Below are positions 18,231 through 27,434 of a stretch of 64,000 nt of DNA, one piece after another. Below the pieces are notes generated by a model. The model ran no database searches and was not told the DNA's origin. It saw only the letters and a program-made list of their open reading frames with translations. The translations under genes and the position numbers were made by a program. Each line of letters opens with the position of its first letter. Within the stretch, counting starts at the first letter, position 1. The DNA lies in the NCBI RefSeq assembly GCF_030127145.1, contig NZ_CP126158.1, positions 620,001 through 684,000 on the forward strand, read 5' to 3'. This stretch comes from Halobaculum halobium (GTDB lineage Archaea; Halobacteriota; Halobacteria; Halobacteriales; Haloferacaceae).

Positions 18231-19633
18231 ATGGAGGAGACGCTCCCGGGGGCGCCGACGACGGACGACGGCGGCGAGCGCGTCGTCCTCCACGTCGACA
18301 TGGACTGTTTTTACGCCTCCTGCGAGCGGCTGAAGGAGCCCGAGCTCGCGGGCGAACCGATCGTCGTCGGCATGGGGTACGAGCCGGGCGACACGATCGG
18401 CGCGGTCGCGACGGCGAGCTACGAGGCGCGCGAGTTCGGGGTCGAATCGGCACAGCCCATCTCGCAGGCGCTGGAGCGACTCCCTCGCGTCGCCGACGCG
18501 GATGCGGGCGACACGGAGGCGTCCGATCCGGCGGCGGGCCACTACCGGTCCGTCGACATGCCGTTCTACAAGGAGGTCGCGGCGGAGGTGAAGGCGGTGT
18601 TGCATGACGTGGCCGACACCGTCCGGGAGGTGAGTATCGACGAGGCGTACCTCGACGTGACGGACCGGACCTCGTGGGACACCGGCGACGGCTCCGGCGA
18701 CGCCCCGCTCGCCGAGGGCCTCGCCCGGTACGTCCGCGAGCGCATCGAGCGGGGGCCGGCGTGCCCGCCAGCGTCGGCGTCGCGCCGAACATGGCGACCG
18801 CGAAGGTCGCCTCGGACTACGACAAGCCGGACGGGCTCACCGTCGTCGAGCCCGGCGAAGTCGCCGACTTCCTCGCGCCCCTTCCCGTCTCGGACATCCA
18901 CGGCGTCGGGCCGGTCACCGCGAGCGACCTGGCGGAGCTGGGGATCGAGACCGCGGGCGACCTCGCGAACGCGGATCCGACCGAACTGGAGGCCCGGTTC
19001 GGTTCGCGCGGCCGGGAGTTCCACGACCGCGCGAACGGCCGCGACGACCGCGAGGTGACGCCGACCGGCCGGCCGAAGTCGCTGTCGCGGGAGTCGGCCG
19101 GCCGGACCGCCGACGAAGCGGCGCAACGCGAACGGGTTCGCGCCCTCGCGGCCGATGTGGCCGAGCGCGCGCGCTCGCGCGGCGCGATGTATCGCACCAT
19201 CGGCGTGAAAGTCGTGCGGCCGCCGTTTGACGTGAACACGCGCGCGGACTCGCTCCCGGGACCAGTCGACGACCCGGACCTCGTCGAGGAGGTTGCGCTC
19301 GATCTCCTCGACGAGTTCGCGGGGGAGGGAGTTCGGAAGCTCGGCGTCCGGGTGTCGAACCTCTCGTTCGCGGCCGAGGAGCAGGCGACGCTCGGCGGCT
19401 ACGAAGGGGCAGCAGAGTGCTCTGCTGAAGGCGACCGTGGTGCCGCCGAGGGTGACGGCGGGGGTGACGTGGACGGCGAACGCGACGCGAGCGACCCGGA
19501 GGGCGTGACGCGCCGCGGTGTGGACGCCACGGCGACGCTCGACGACTGGGCCGACGAGGGCGACGAGGACGCGACGCGCGAGCGTCGCCGGCGGCGCCGC
19601 CGGGGGCAGGCCGACCTCGGAGAGTTCGAGTGA
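18231..19633 (+). pseudogene. dinB: DNA polymerase IV (DinB/Y-family), interrupted by a -1 frameshift near 18753
   Basis: Two frames combine to a ~467-residue Y-family translesion polymerase. The first part (18231 to ~18750) has the catalytic VVLHVDMDCFYASCE with GDTIGAVATASYEARE, and the second catalytic acidic pair in VREVSIDEAYLDVTD. After the GGGGG run at 18751-18755 the frame shifts and resumes as GVPASVGVAPNMATAKVASD, then the helix-hairpin-helix thumb (IHGVGPVTASDLAELGI) and little finger. One extra G would give ERGAGVPASVGVAPN, exactly as expected. The C-terminus is an acidic, low-complexity stretch ending RRGQADLGEFE; the final QADLGEF resembles a PIP box for PCNA binding. Confidence 0.87.
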
Positions 19634-19639
19634 GCGTTC

Positions 19640-20512
19640 CTAGAGCCGCCGAGGGCCGCTCGCACCGACCGCGTCGGCGAACAACGGGAGCGCCGGGATC
19701 ACCGTCTCGACGGGACCGCCGTTGAACTCGGCGAACAGCGCGGCGAGGTCGTCGACCGCGTCGGCGTCGAAGCCGGCGGCGACGGCAGCCTCACGCGAGA
19801 GCGCGGGACGATACGCCACCTCCTCGACGTAGTCGTCCGCGATCGCACCCGCGTCGGCGACGGCCTCGTCGAAGTCCTCAGAGCGGAGTTCCGGTTTCAG
19901 GCCGTCCCACAGCCGCGAGAGGAACGCGGGCCACTGCGCCAAACAGCGGTAGACGCTGGGAAGGCTGCCGTCGTCGAAGCCGTGGAACCGACGGATCTCG
20001 GCGACTGCGCCGGCGGCTCTCTCGGGGACGGCGTCGACGGCGATCATCGAGGGGTCGAGCCCGCGGTCGGCGCCCAGCCCTGCGGGGTACGGTTCGGTCG
20101 CGGCGGGGCCGTCGGGCACCGCAGTCCCCACGTCGCCGCCGTTCATCGACCGGTCGACAAGTTCGAACAGCACCGCGAGCCGGGGAGCGACGGCGTCGAA
20201 GGCGGCGATCTGTCCACGGAGCTCCCGCGCCTCGGCGGGCCCGAGACCGAGGCCGCCCGCGCGGTAGCGCGGACCGTCGACTGCCGACAACACCGCGTCG
20301 CGGTAGGCCACGGCCGTCTCAGCGAACGCACGCGTCTCGAAGGCGGGCTTCACCTGTCCCCACAGGTACCGGGTCAGTTCCGGGTGATTTGCGGTCGCCG
20401 TCCGCCAGATCCAATTGACGACCGGCGCCCGAAACGTCGTCCGGATGTCGTCGTACATCCCTTCGCGCCATCCCGTGGCGTCGGCAGCGTGAAGTTCGAG
20501 GCTCGTGTCCAT
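19640..20512 (-). CDS. DehI-like halocarboxylic acid dehalogenase family protein
   Basis: 290 residues from MDTSLELHAADATGWREGMY; the longer reading to 20611 adds a non-conserved Arg/Pro-rich tail. It contains the two-fold pseudo-repeat of the DehI fold: FRAPVVNWIWRTATANHPELT with YLWGQVKPAF in the first half, and GSLPSVYRCLAQWPAFLSRL with WDGLKPEL in the second. DehI enzymes hydrolyse 2-haloacids through activated water, but haloarchaeal homologues are mostly annotated by fold alone. No haloacid pathway genes are nearby, so activity is unproven. It ends 6 bases from the convergent polymerase gene. Confidence 0.72.
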   Translation of the reverse strand: MDTSLELHAADATGWREGMYDDIRTTFRAPVVNWIWRTATANHPELTRYLWGQVKPAFETRAFAETAVAYRDAVLSAVDGPRYRAGGLGLGPAEARELRGQIAAFDAVAPRLAVLFELVDRSMNGGDVGTAVPDGPAATEPYPAGLGADRGLDPSMIAVDAVPERAAGAVAEIRRFHGFDDGSLPSVYRCLAQWPAFLSRLWDGLKPELRSEDFDEAVADAGAIADDYVEEVAYRPALSREAAVAAGFDADAVDDLAALFAEFNGGPVETVIPALPLFADAVGASGPRRL

Positions 20513-20683
20513 GGGCGGGCCGTCGACCGGTGTACACCTAAACCCACGCCGCGCCTGCAGTCTCGACGGATCCAGGGTGACGGCTCCGGGGCGGGCGGGT
20601 CCGTCCGGCACCGACCGGACGCGTCAGACGCTCGTCAGACGCGACGGCTGGAGTTAAGCCGGGGCGGGAGTCAGAGTTCGGTA

Positions 20684-22565
20684 ATGAGCGACGAGACGAT
20701 CACCGTCGCGGACGTGAGCGACGGCGTCGGCGGCGAGTCGGGCCTGTCCGACGGGACGCCCATCTCGCTTCCCGTGGTCGAGATCCTGACCGGACGAGGG
20801 TTCATTACCGGCAAGAGCGGCTCGGGGAAGTCAAACACCGCCTCCGTCGTCATCGAGAAGCTGTTGGAGAACAGCTTCCCGGTGCTCATCGTTGACAGCG
20901 ACGGGGAGTACTACGGGCTGAAAGAGGAGTTCGAGATCCTCCACGTCGGCGCCGACGAGGAGTGCGACATCCAAGTCTCGGCCGAGCACGCGGGCAAAAT
21001 CGCCTCGCTCGCCTTAGAGGAGAACGTCCCGATCATCCTCGATGTGTCGGGGTATCTCGACGAGGACGAGGCGTCCGAGCTGATCCGCGAGACGGCCCGC
21101 CAGCTGTTTGCCAAAGAAAAGAAGCTGAAGAAGCCGTTCTTGATGCTCGTCGAGGAGTGCCACGAGTACATTCCCGAGGGGGCCGGGATGGACAAGACGG
21201 GCAAGACGCTGATCAAGATCGGGAAGCGCGGTCGCAAGCACGGCCTCGGCATCGTCGGCATCTCTCAGCGGCCTGCCGACGTAAAGAAGGACTTCATCAC
21301 CCAGTGCGACTGGCTCTGCTGGCACCGGCTCACCTGGGACAACGACACGAAAGTCGTCTCGCGGATCCTCGGGGGCGACTACGGCGACGCGATCGAGGAC
21401 ATGGACGACGGCGAGGCGTTCTTGATGACCGACTGGGCCGAGTCCATCAGGCGAGTGCAGTTCCACCGCAAGCAGACGTTCGACGCGGGCGCGACGCCCG
21501 GCCTCGACGACTTCGAGCGGCCCGATCTCAAGTCCGTCTCTGGCGACCTCGTCTCGGAGCTGCAGACGATCACCGACGAACGCGAGCGCACCGAATCCGA
21601 ACTCGCGGACCTCCGGCAGGAACTGGACAAAAAGAAGCAGCGCATCAGCCAACTCGAACGTGAGTTGGAGGAGGCGCAGGACATGTCGGAGATGGCGGAC
21701 ACCTTCGCGCAGGCGCTGCTTCAGAAGGCAGATGCGCCGTACCGCGGCGGGAGCGGCCGGAGCCTCGGACGCGATACGGCGGCCAACGCGCGGGCGAACG
21801 GCTCACCATCCGACGGGTCGGCAGCGAACGGCTCGGCGACGAACGGGTCGGCGCCGGAACCACAGCGCCGAGACGGAGACGCCGCGTTCGGCGGGCGCCT
21901 CACCGATGACCAGTCCGAGCTTCACGACTACGAGAGCCCCGAGGCCGCGTCGGGCGACGCGTCCGCCGGCGCCGCGCGCGATGGCTCCGGCGGCGACGGG
22001 GACCGCGACGGGGACGAAGGGACCGTGGCCGCCGCGGTCTCGGACGACGGAGCGTCGACAGCGGCCGCCGCCGACCGCGAGCGCGACGCCCCGGGCGCGA
22101 GCGACGAGCGGGTCGCGACCGCGGTGCCCCCGACAGACGGGGTCGACATCTCCCCCGCGCGCTCGCGCTCGGGATTCGACAGCATCGAGGACCCGGCCGC
22201 GGTCGTCGACGGAGACGAACTGCGCCGTCGCGAGGCGGTCGTCGCCGGCGTCGTTCGCGCGGTCGAGTCGCTGGAGGACGTGACTCGCGGCATGCTGCGC
22301 GGCCTACCGGCGGGGCGACCGCGCGACGCCGATCGAGGCCCACCGCGCCGCCGACGGCTCGGGGGACCGCCGATACGCGTACGCCCGAAACAAGGTCCTC
22401 CGGCGGGCCGGGTTCGTCGAGCACCGGAGCCGCGGGGAGTACGCGTACGCCCTTCCAGCGCTCGTCCGGCGGGTGTACGGCGATCACACGGGCGAACAGG
22501 ACCTCGTCGAGGTGATCGCGGAGATCGAATCCCGCGCCGGCCTCGACCCGGACGTGGCGCCGTGA
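20684..22565 (+). pseudogene. HerA/DUF87-type ATPase with coiled coil and C-terminal winged-helix-like domain; +1 frameshift near 22301
   Basis: About 626 residues once the frame is repaired. The N-terminal HerA-like ATPase has Walker A GKSGSGKSNTASVV (about residues 43-56), Walker B PFLMLVEECHEYIPE and the arginine-finger region GKRGRKHGLGIVGISQRPAD (about 40-290). A coiled coil follows (about 290-345, rich in ELADLRQELDKKKQRISQLE), then a ~200-residue Ala/Gly/Asp/Ser linker. The C-terminal domain continues in a second frame after 22300 (AYRRGDRATPIEAH, YAYARNKVLRRAGFVEHRSR, YAYALPALVRRVYG) and ends at TGA 22563. A single surplus G in CGCGGCCTAC at 22300-22306 explains the break. The role is probably DNA translocation or repair, but no NurA is adjacent. 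Confidence 0.8.
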
Positions 22566-22852
22566 CGTGCAAGCTTCCGCCCAGCGGTGACGATCGGTGG
22601 CGGCTCGCGGCGCACGCCCGCGTGATCGTCTACGAGACCGACGACGGCAACGAGCTCCTGACGGTGTACGACTGCGGCGCCGCCCAGAAGCCCCCGTCGG
22701 CGCAGCTGATTGGGAACCTCGTCCGCGTCGCCGCCGACCACGAACTGGAGCGCGGCCCGACCGGTTACGCGGTCAGCATGCGAGAGGCGGCGGAACTGGT
22801 CAAGCAGGACGACCACCACTACCGGATCGAAGCGGTCGACCGCGACGACTGA
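22562..22852 (+). CDS. Conserved haloarchaeal hypothetical protein, coupled to the HerA-like ATPase
   Basis: 96 residues from a GTG that overlaps the TGA stop of the ATPase gene (GTGA at 22562-22565), typical of translational coupling. The sequence is a small alpha/beta protein: RLAAHARVIVYETDDGNELL, VYDCGAAQKPPSAQLIGNL, GPTGYAVSMREAAELVKQDD. No family or motif is recognised. In the raw sequence the ATPase frame runs into this gene because of the frameshift, which would falsely present them as one protein. Confidence 0.65.
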   Translation: MTCKLPPSGDDRWRLAAHARVIVYETDDGNELLTVYDCGAAQKPPSAQLIGNLVRVAADHELERGPTGYAVSMREAAELVKQDDHHYRIEAVDRDD

Positions 22853-23093
22853 GGCGGAGCCGTGCGGATCGTTCCCGTGACGGGACAAGGTTCTTTTCGA
22901 GTCCGTTCGAGAGTGGTATCTATGAAGACCGTTTCTCCGTCTCGCTGACCGGTGCGTCGGCGAGGACGCGCCGGTCGGTACGGCGAGGGCGACGGCGCCC
23001 TCGGGACGCACGACCGATCAGGCCAGCGGCCGCGAGCAGGCCCCCGTCGGAACTCTCCGTCCGGCGTCGGCCGGCGCGCGGCCACGACACACA

Positions 23094-24419
23094 GTGAACA
23101 GACGAGACAGACTGGAGGGCGGCGACGTGATCGTCGCCGCCCGCGACGCGGACGCGACCCCCGACACGACGGAGATCCGTCGCCTCGCGGAGGCGGCGGG
23201 CTCCGACGTGGTCGGTGAAGTGACACAGCGGCGGACGGAGGACCTCCGGTACAACCTCGGCGAAGGGAAGGCCAGCGAGTTGGCCCGCGTCGTCACCGAC
23301 TGCGACGCCGACGCCGTCGTTTTCGACGGCGAACTCTCGCCGGGACAGTACGCCGACCTCCTCGAACTGCTCCCACCGGGAACGACGCTCGCCGACCGCT
23401 ATCGACTGGTGCTCGACATCTTCGCCGACGGGGCGGGATCGACGGCGGCGACGACGCAGGTGCGCCTGGCGACGCTCCGGTATGAACTCCCGCGACTGGA
23501 GCGGATGGAGGGGGAGGCAGCGCTGAATCGGGCGTTCTTCGAGAAGGGATCGCCCGTCCTCGACGCGGAGCGGCGCATCGACGCGCTGGAGTCGAAACTC
23601 GACGAACTCGTCGACGCCGCGGCCGCCCGCCGCGAGCGCCGGCGCGAGGAGGGGTTCGACCTCGTCGCGCTCGCGGGCTACACCAACGCCGGGAAGTCGA
23701 CCCTGCTTCGGCGACTTGCGGACGACCTCGACGCCGGACACGCGGACGGCGACACCGCAGGCGACCGTCACGCGGACCTCGCCGAGTCGGTGTCCGTCGA
23801 AGACCGCCTGTTCGAGACGCTGGAGACGACGACTCGCCGGGCCACCGTCGACGGCCGACGGTTGCTTCTCACCGACACGGTCGGCCTCGTGGCCGACCTC
23901 CCGCACGACCTCGTCCGGTCGTTTTCGGCGACGCTCGACGAGATCGCCGCGAGCGACGTCGTCCTCGCGGTCCTCGACGCCAGCGCCGACGAGGGTTGCC
24001 TCCGGCGACGGGTCGAGACGACTATCGACGTGCTCGCGGGCGACGCCAGCGGACCGGTGATCCCGGTGGTGAACAAGGTCGATCGGCTCGACGAGGACGC
24101 GCGGTCGACGGCCATGGCCGCCGTGGAGGACGTGCTCGCCGACAGCGATGTCGAGGGCCGAGAGCCCGTGCCCGTCAGCAGCCTCCACGGTGACGGGATC
24201 GAGGACCTCCGCGCGGCCGTGCTGGAGGCGCTCCCGGCGGCGACGGCGTCGCTGACCGTCCCGAACGCGGGCGAGACGCAGTCGTTCCTCTCGTGGCTCC
24301 ACGAGCGCGTCGACGCCGAAGTGACGTACGGCGCAGAGACCGTCGCGATCGAGGTCAGCGGGCGCCCGTCGGTCGTCTCCGAGGCCGAGCGTCGAGCGGC
24401 GGCCCTCCGCGGGGAGTGA
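23094..24419 (+). CDS. hflX: GTPase HflX
   Basis: 441 residues. Ribosome-associated GTPase of the OBG-HflX group. The N-terminal HflX domain (about 1-165) includes RRTEDLRYNLGEGKASEL, FDGELSPGQYADL and a DRYRLVLDIFADGAGSTAAT segment. A helical linker follows, with RMEGEAALNRAFFEKGSP and an Arg/Glu-rich coiled coil. The G domain (about 190-360) has G1 LAGYTNAGKSTLL, G3 DTVGLVADLP, G4 NKVD and a G5-like SSLHGDG. The start is uncertain: GTG at 23094 gives MNRRDRLEGGDVIVAARD, and no clear SD or TATA box decides it. Confidence 0.88.
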   Translation: MNRRDRLEGGDVIVAARDADATPDTTEIRRLAEAAGSDVVGEVTQRRTEDLRYNLGEGKASELARVVTDCDADAVVFDGELSPGQYADLLELLPPGTTLADRYRLVLDIFADGAGSTAATTQVRLATLRYELPRLERMEGEAALNRAFFEKGSPVLDAERRIDALESKLDELVDAAAARRERRREEGFDLVALAGYTNAGKSTLLRRLADDLDAGHADGDTAGDRHADLAESVSVEDRLFETLETTTRRATVDGRRLLLTDTVGLVADLPHDLVRSFSATLDEIAASDVVLAVLDASADEGCLRRRVETTIDVLAGDASGPVIPVVNKVDRLDEDARSTAMAAVEDVLADSDVEGREPVPVSSLHGDGIEDLRAAVLEALPAATASLTVPNAGETQSFLSWLHERVDAEVTYGAETVAIEVSGRPSVVSEAERRAAALRGE

Positions 24420-24504
24420 CCGGATCGGGACAGCGCGCAGATCGGTTCCGGGCGTGTCTGGTCGCGTGCCGAAGGCACATGCCGTTCGAGCGCCTTCCTC
24501 CGGT

Positions 24505-24870
24505 ATGGACGAGACGCTGGAACTGCCGTCGGGCGAGACGGTCGGCACCGACGAGGCGTTCAGCTTCAACGGGTACCCGTACCGCTTCCGCCCGCTCGAG
24601 CACGCGGAGTACGACTTCGCGCTGTCGCCGCTCGTGTGGGGCGGCGGCGACATGGACGTCCCCTTCGCGGACCGCGAGGAACTCGGCGAGCAGTGGGGGC
24701 CGGAGTCGCGGGGCGTCCTCACCGACGCCGAGTGGCGCGACTGGCTCGTCGAGGCACGCGGGGACGACCGCTTCGGCGACGACGAACTCGACGCGGTCGA
24801 GCGGGAACTGTTTGGTGACGACGATGAGGGCGGGGTGCTCGACCGAGTCAAGCGCGCGCTCGGCGTGTGA
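24505..24870 (+). CDS. Conserved haloarchaeal hypothetical protein
   Basis: 121 residues starting MDETLELPSGETVGTDEAFS; very acidic. It contains the aromatic-rich FNGYPYRFRPLEHAEYDFAL and a WGGGDMDVPFADREELGEQW segment, then a helical tail (ELDAVERELFGDDDEGGVLD). No enzymatic motif, signal or membrane segment. It follows hflX on the same strand with 85 bases between. The ATG at 24505 gives a sensible N-terminus; a start at 24454 adds residues with no haloarchaeal character. Confidence 0.7.
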   Translation: MDETLELPSGETVGTDEAFSFNGYPYRFRPLEHAEYDFALSPLVWGGGDMDVPFADREELGEQWGPESRGVLTDAEWRDWLVEARGDDRFGDDELDAVERELFGDDDEGGVLDRVKRALGV

Positions 24871-25056
24871 CCGCGATGGGTTGCTGCGGGGAGTTCGACA
24901 CGCCGCCGTGAGGTCCTCGACGGCCCCCCTGGCGGCGATCGACTCTGTGGAATCCGCGGGTCGCGCGTCCGACCGAGCGGTCGGAGTCGGTGCCAGCGCA
25001 GCACGCGTCCGCGCGGTACGAGCACGCTTAAGAAGCGCCCACCACTTCTCTCGCCC

Positions 25057-26151
25057 ATGAACACGCGCGACCTCTCGGCGAACGCGCCGTACGTCCCCGG
25101 CCGCGGCGTCGAGGAGGTGGCCCGCGACCTCGGGCTCGACCCCGACAAGTTGGTGAAGCTCTCCTCGAACGAGAACCCGTTCGGCCCGTCGCCGAAGGCC
25201 GTCGCGGCCGCGAAGGAGTCGGCGGAGTCCGCACACGTCTACCCGAAGGCCGCACACGCTGACCTCACCGAGGCGCTGGCCGACGAGTGGGACCTGTCGC
25301 CCGAGCAGGTGTGGGTGAGCCCCGGCGCCGACGGCGCGCTCGACTACCTCGCGCGGGCGACGCTGTCGCCCGGCGACGCGGTGCTGGTGCCCGACCCCGG
25401 CTTCGCCTACTACCCGATGAGCGCGCGCTACCACCACGGCGAGGTTGCGGCGTACCCCGTCGAGAAGGCCGACGGCTTCGCGCAGACCGCCGACGCGATC
25501 CTCGACGCCTACGACGGCGAGCGGGTCGTGTACGTCACCTCCCCGCACAACCCCGCCGGGACCGAACTGCCGCGCGACGAACTCGTCGCCCTGCTGGAGG
25601 GCGTCGACGAGGAGACGCTCGTCGTCGCCGACGAGGCGTACGGCGAGTACACCGAGACGCCCTCCGCGGCCGGACTGCTCGACGACTACGAGAACCTCGC
25701 GGTCACGCGAACGTTCTCGAAGGCCTACGGGCTCGCCGGCCTCCGCATCGGCTACGCGCTCGTTCCCGGGGCGTGGGCGGACGCGTACGCCCGCGTGAAC
25801 ACGCCGTTCGCGGCCAACGCCGTCGCGCTCGACGCGGCGCTCGCGGCGCTCGACGACGACGAGCACGTCGAGCGGAGCGTCGAGTCGGCACGATGGGCCC
25901 GCGAGTACATCGCCGAGGAACTGGACGCACCGACGTTCGATAGCGCCGGCAATTTCGTGCTCGCGGAGGTCGGCGACGGGTCGGCTGTTGCCGAACGCGC
26001 GCAAGCGCAGGGCGTCATCGTCCGCGACACCGGCTCGTTCGGGCTGCCCGAGTGTGTCCGGATCTCCTGCGGCACCGAGGAGGAGACCCGCGAGGCGGTG
26101 GCGACGCTGAACGAGGTGCTCGCTGACCCGGAACTCGGGGTCGAAGCGTGA
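25057..26151 (+). CDS. hisC: Histidinol-phosphate aminotransferase
   Basis: 364 residues, fold-type I PLP aminotransferase converting imidazole-acetol phosphate and glutamate to histidinol phosphate. The N-terminus has YVPGRGVEEVARDLGL and KLSSNENPFGPSPKA, characteristic of HisC. The substrate and cofactor residues appear in VSPGADGALDYLARA and TSPHNPAGTELPRDEL, the DEAYGEY acidic residue pairs with the pyridine N, and the Schiff-base Lys222 lies in TFSKAYGLAGLRIGY. It may also serve as a broad aromatic transaminase. It begins a three-gene operon with 4-base overlaps. Confidence 0.93.
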   Translation: MNTRDLSANAPYVPGRGVEEVARDLGLDPDKLVKLSSNENPFGPSPKAVAAAKESAESAHVYPKAAHADLTEALADEWDLSPEQVWVSPGADGALDYLARATLSPGDAVLVPDPGFAYYPMSARYHHGEVAAYPVEKADGFAQTADAILDAYDGERVVYVTSPHNPAGTELPRDELVALLEGVDEETLVVADEAYGEYTETPSAAGLLDDYENLAVTRTFSKAYGLAGLRIGYALVPGAWADAYARVNTPFAANAVALDAALAALDDDEHVERSVESARWAREYIAEELDAPTFDSAGNFVLAEVGDGSAVAERAQAQGVIVRDTGSFGLPECVRISCGTEEETREAVATLNEVLADPELGVEA

Positions 26152-26696
26152 CGGACGCGAGCGACGAGACCGCCGCCGGTCCCGTTGACCGCCTTGTGGT
26201 CACGGGAACTCCCGGCACGGGTAAGACGACCGCGACGGACCTCCTGGCTGACGAGCGAGAGCTCGAGGTCGTCCACCTCAACGACCTGATCCGCGAGGAG
26301 GGACTGTACACCGAGCGCGACGAGGAGCGGGACTCGCTGGTCGCAGATCTCGACGCCGTCGAGGCGCACCTCGGCGACTGGTCGGGGGTCGTTGACTCCC
26401 ACCTCGCGCACTCCCTCGACGCCGACCGCGTCGCCGTCCTGCGCTGTCGCCCCGACGTGCTCGAACAGCGGCTGATCGAGCGCGGGGAAGGCGAGGCGAG
26501 CGCGCGGGAGAACCGAGAGAGCGAGGCGCTGGACGTGATTCTCGGCGAGGCCGTCGACCGGTTCGGCGAGGGTCGCGTGTACGAGATCGACACCACCGAT
26601 CTGGACCCCGAGGCGGTCGCGGCCGAACTCGCGCGCGTCCTCGACGGCGATCGCGAGCCGTCGGCGGGCGAGGTCGACTTTGTGGAGTACCTATGA
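26148..26696 (+). CDS. AK6-type (hCINAP/Fap7-like) adenylate kinase
   Basis: 182 residues. P-loop VTGTPGTGKTTATDLL (about residues 18-33), then VVHLNDLIREEGLYTERDEE, the Asp-Ser-His segment VVDSHLAHSL, and LRCRPDVLEQRLIERG, as in archaeal AK6-like kinases. These have adenylate kinase/ATPase activity linked in eukaryotes and some archaea to 40S/30S subunit maturation. Starts with GTG overlapping the hisC stop (26148-26151) and its own stop overlaps the next start, so it is clearly co-translated in the operon. Confidence 0.85.
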   Translation: MTDASDETAAGPVDRLVVTGTPGTGKTTATDLLADERELEVVHLNDLIREEGLYTERDEERDSLVADLDAVEAHLGDWSGVVDSHLAHSLDADRVAVLRCRPDVLEQRLIERGEGEASARENRESEALDVILGEAVDRFGEGRVYEIDTTDLDPEAVAAELARVLDGDREPSAGEVDFVEYL

Positions 26697-27310
26697 CGCT
26701 GGACCAGTTCAGACCGCTGGCCGAGAAGGGACTGTCGCCGTTCGTGCGCGCGGCCGACGCGCTCGGGCTGACGCCCGACGGTGTGAGCGTGCTCGCGTTC
26801 GCGTGCGCCGTCGCCGCCGGGGTCGCGTTCGGGCTCGCGCCGCCCGCGGAGGCGCCGCTGTACTACGTCGCGGGCTCGCTGCTCGTGTTCGCCAACGGCT
26901 GGCTCGATCTCGTCGACGGCGCGCTCGCGCGGGCACAGGGAACCGACACCTCCGGCGGCGACCTGCTCGATCACGTGCTCGATCGCTACGCCGACATCGC
27001 GGTGCTCGTGGGGTTGGCGGCCGGGATCGGTCGCTACGGCCTCGGGCTCGCGGCGGTGACGGGGGTGCTCATGACCTCCTACCTCGGCACGCAGATCCAG
27101 GCCGTCGGTATCGGCCGCGAGTACGGCGGGTTGCTCGGGCGCGCAGACCGGCTCGCTCTGGTCGGTATCGTCGGCGTCGTCGCCGCGGCGGTTCCGGGGT
27201 CGCTGGTCGCCGGGCTAAACGTGGTCGGGCTGTTGCTCGTCGTGTTCGCGGTCGTCGGTCACGTCACCGCGATCCAGCGCTTCAGGGGCGCGTGGACGGA
27301 CCTGCAGTGA
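26693..27310 (+). CDS. CDP-alcohol phosphatidyltransferase family membrane protein
   Basis: 205 residues, integral membrane enzyme transferring a phosphatidyl/archaetidyl group from CDP-archaeol to an alcohol in polar lipid synthesis. The signature D-x2-DG-x2-AR-x8-G-x3-D-x3-D is present: DLVDGALARAQGTDTSGG and then DLLDHVLDRYAD (about 71-101). About five hydrophobic segments surround it. The acceptor (glycerol phosphate, serine or inositol phosphate) cannot be told from sequence. The start ATG overlaps the upstream stop by four bases. Confidence 0.87.
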   Translation: MTLDQFRPLAEKGLSPFVRAADALGLTPDGVSVLAFACAVAAGVAFGLAPPAEAPLYYVAGSLLVFANGWLDLVDGALARAQGTDTSGGDLLDHVLDRYADIAVLVGLAAGIGRYGLGLAAVTGVLMTSYLGTQIQAVGIGREYGGLLGRADRLALVGIVGVVAAAVPGSLVAGLNVVGLLLVVFAVVGHVTAIQRFRGAWTDLQ

Positions 27311-27434
27311 CCGAAAGCGGGGCCCCGAAACCGCGGCGGCCGGGCAGGCGACCCCGCTCACGTCAGGGGATCGGACCGGGGCGAGACGTGTGGGCGGACG
27401 AATACTTTTGTCCCCCGGGCGGAATGGCGATGGT

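Noticed and set aside
22562-22852. The C-terminal part of a 722-residue HerA fusion
   Set aside because: The fusion depends on a one-base indel; the alternate frame carries a proper end domain and stop, so two genes are annotated.
22920-25148. A 742-codon open frame on the minus strand opposite hflX and its neighbour
   Set aside because: Arg/Val/Gly-rich antisense reading typical of high-GC shadow frames; no domain, while hflX on the other strand is unmistakable.
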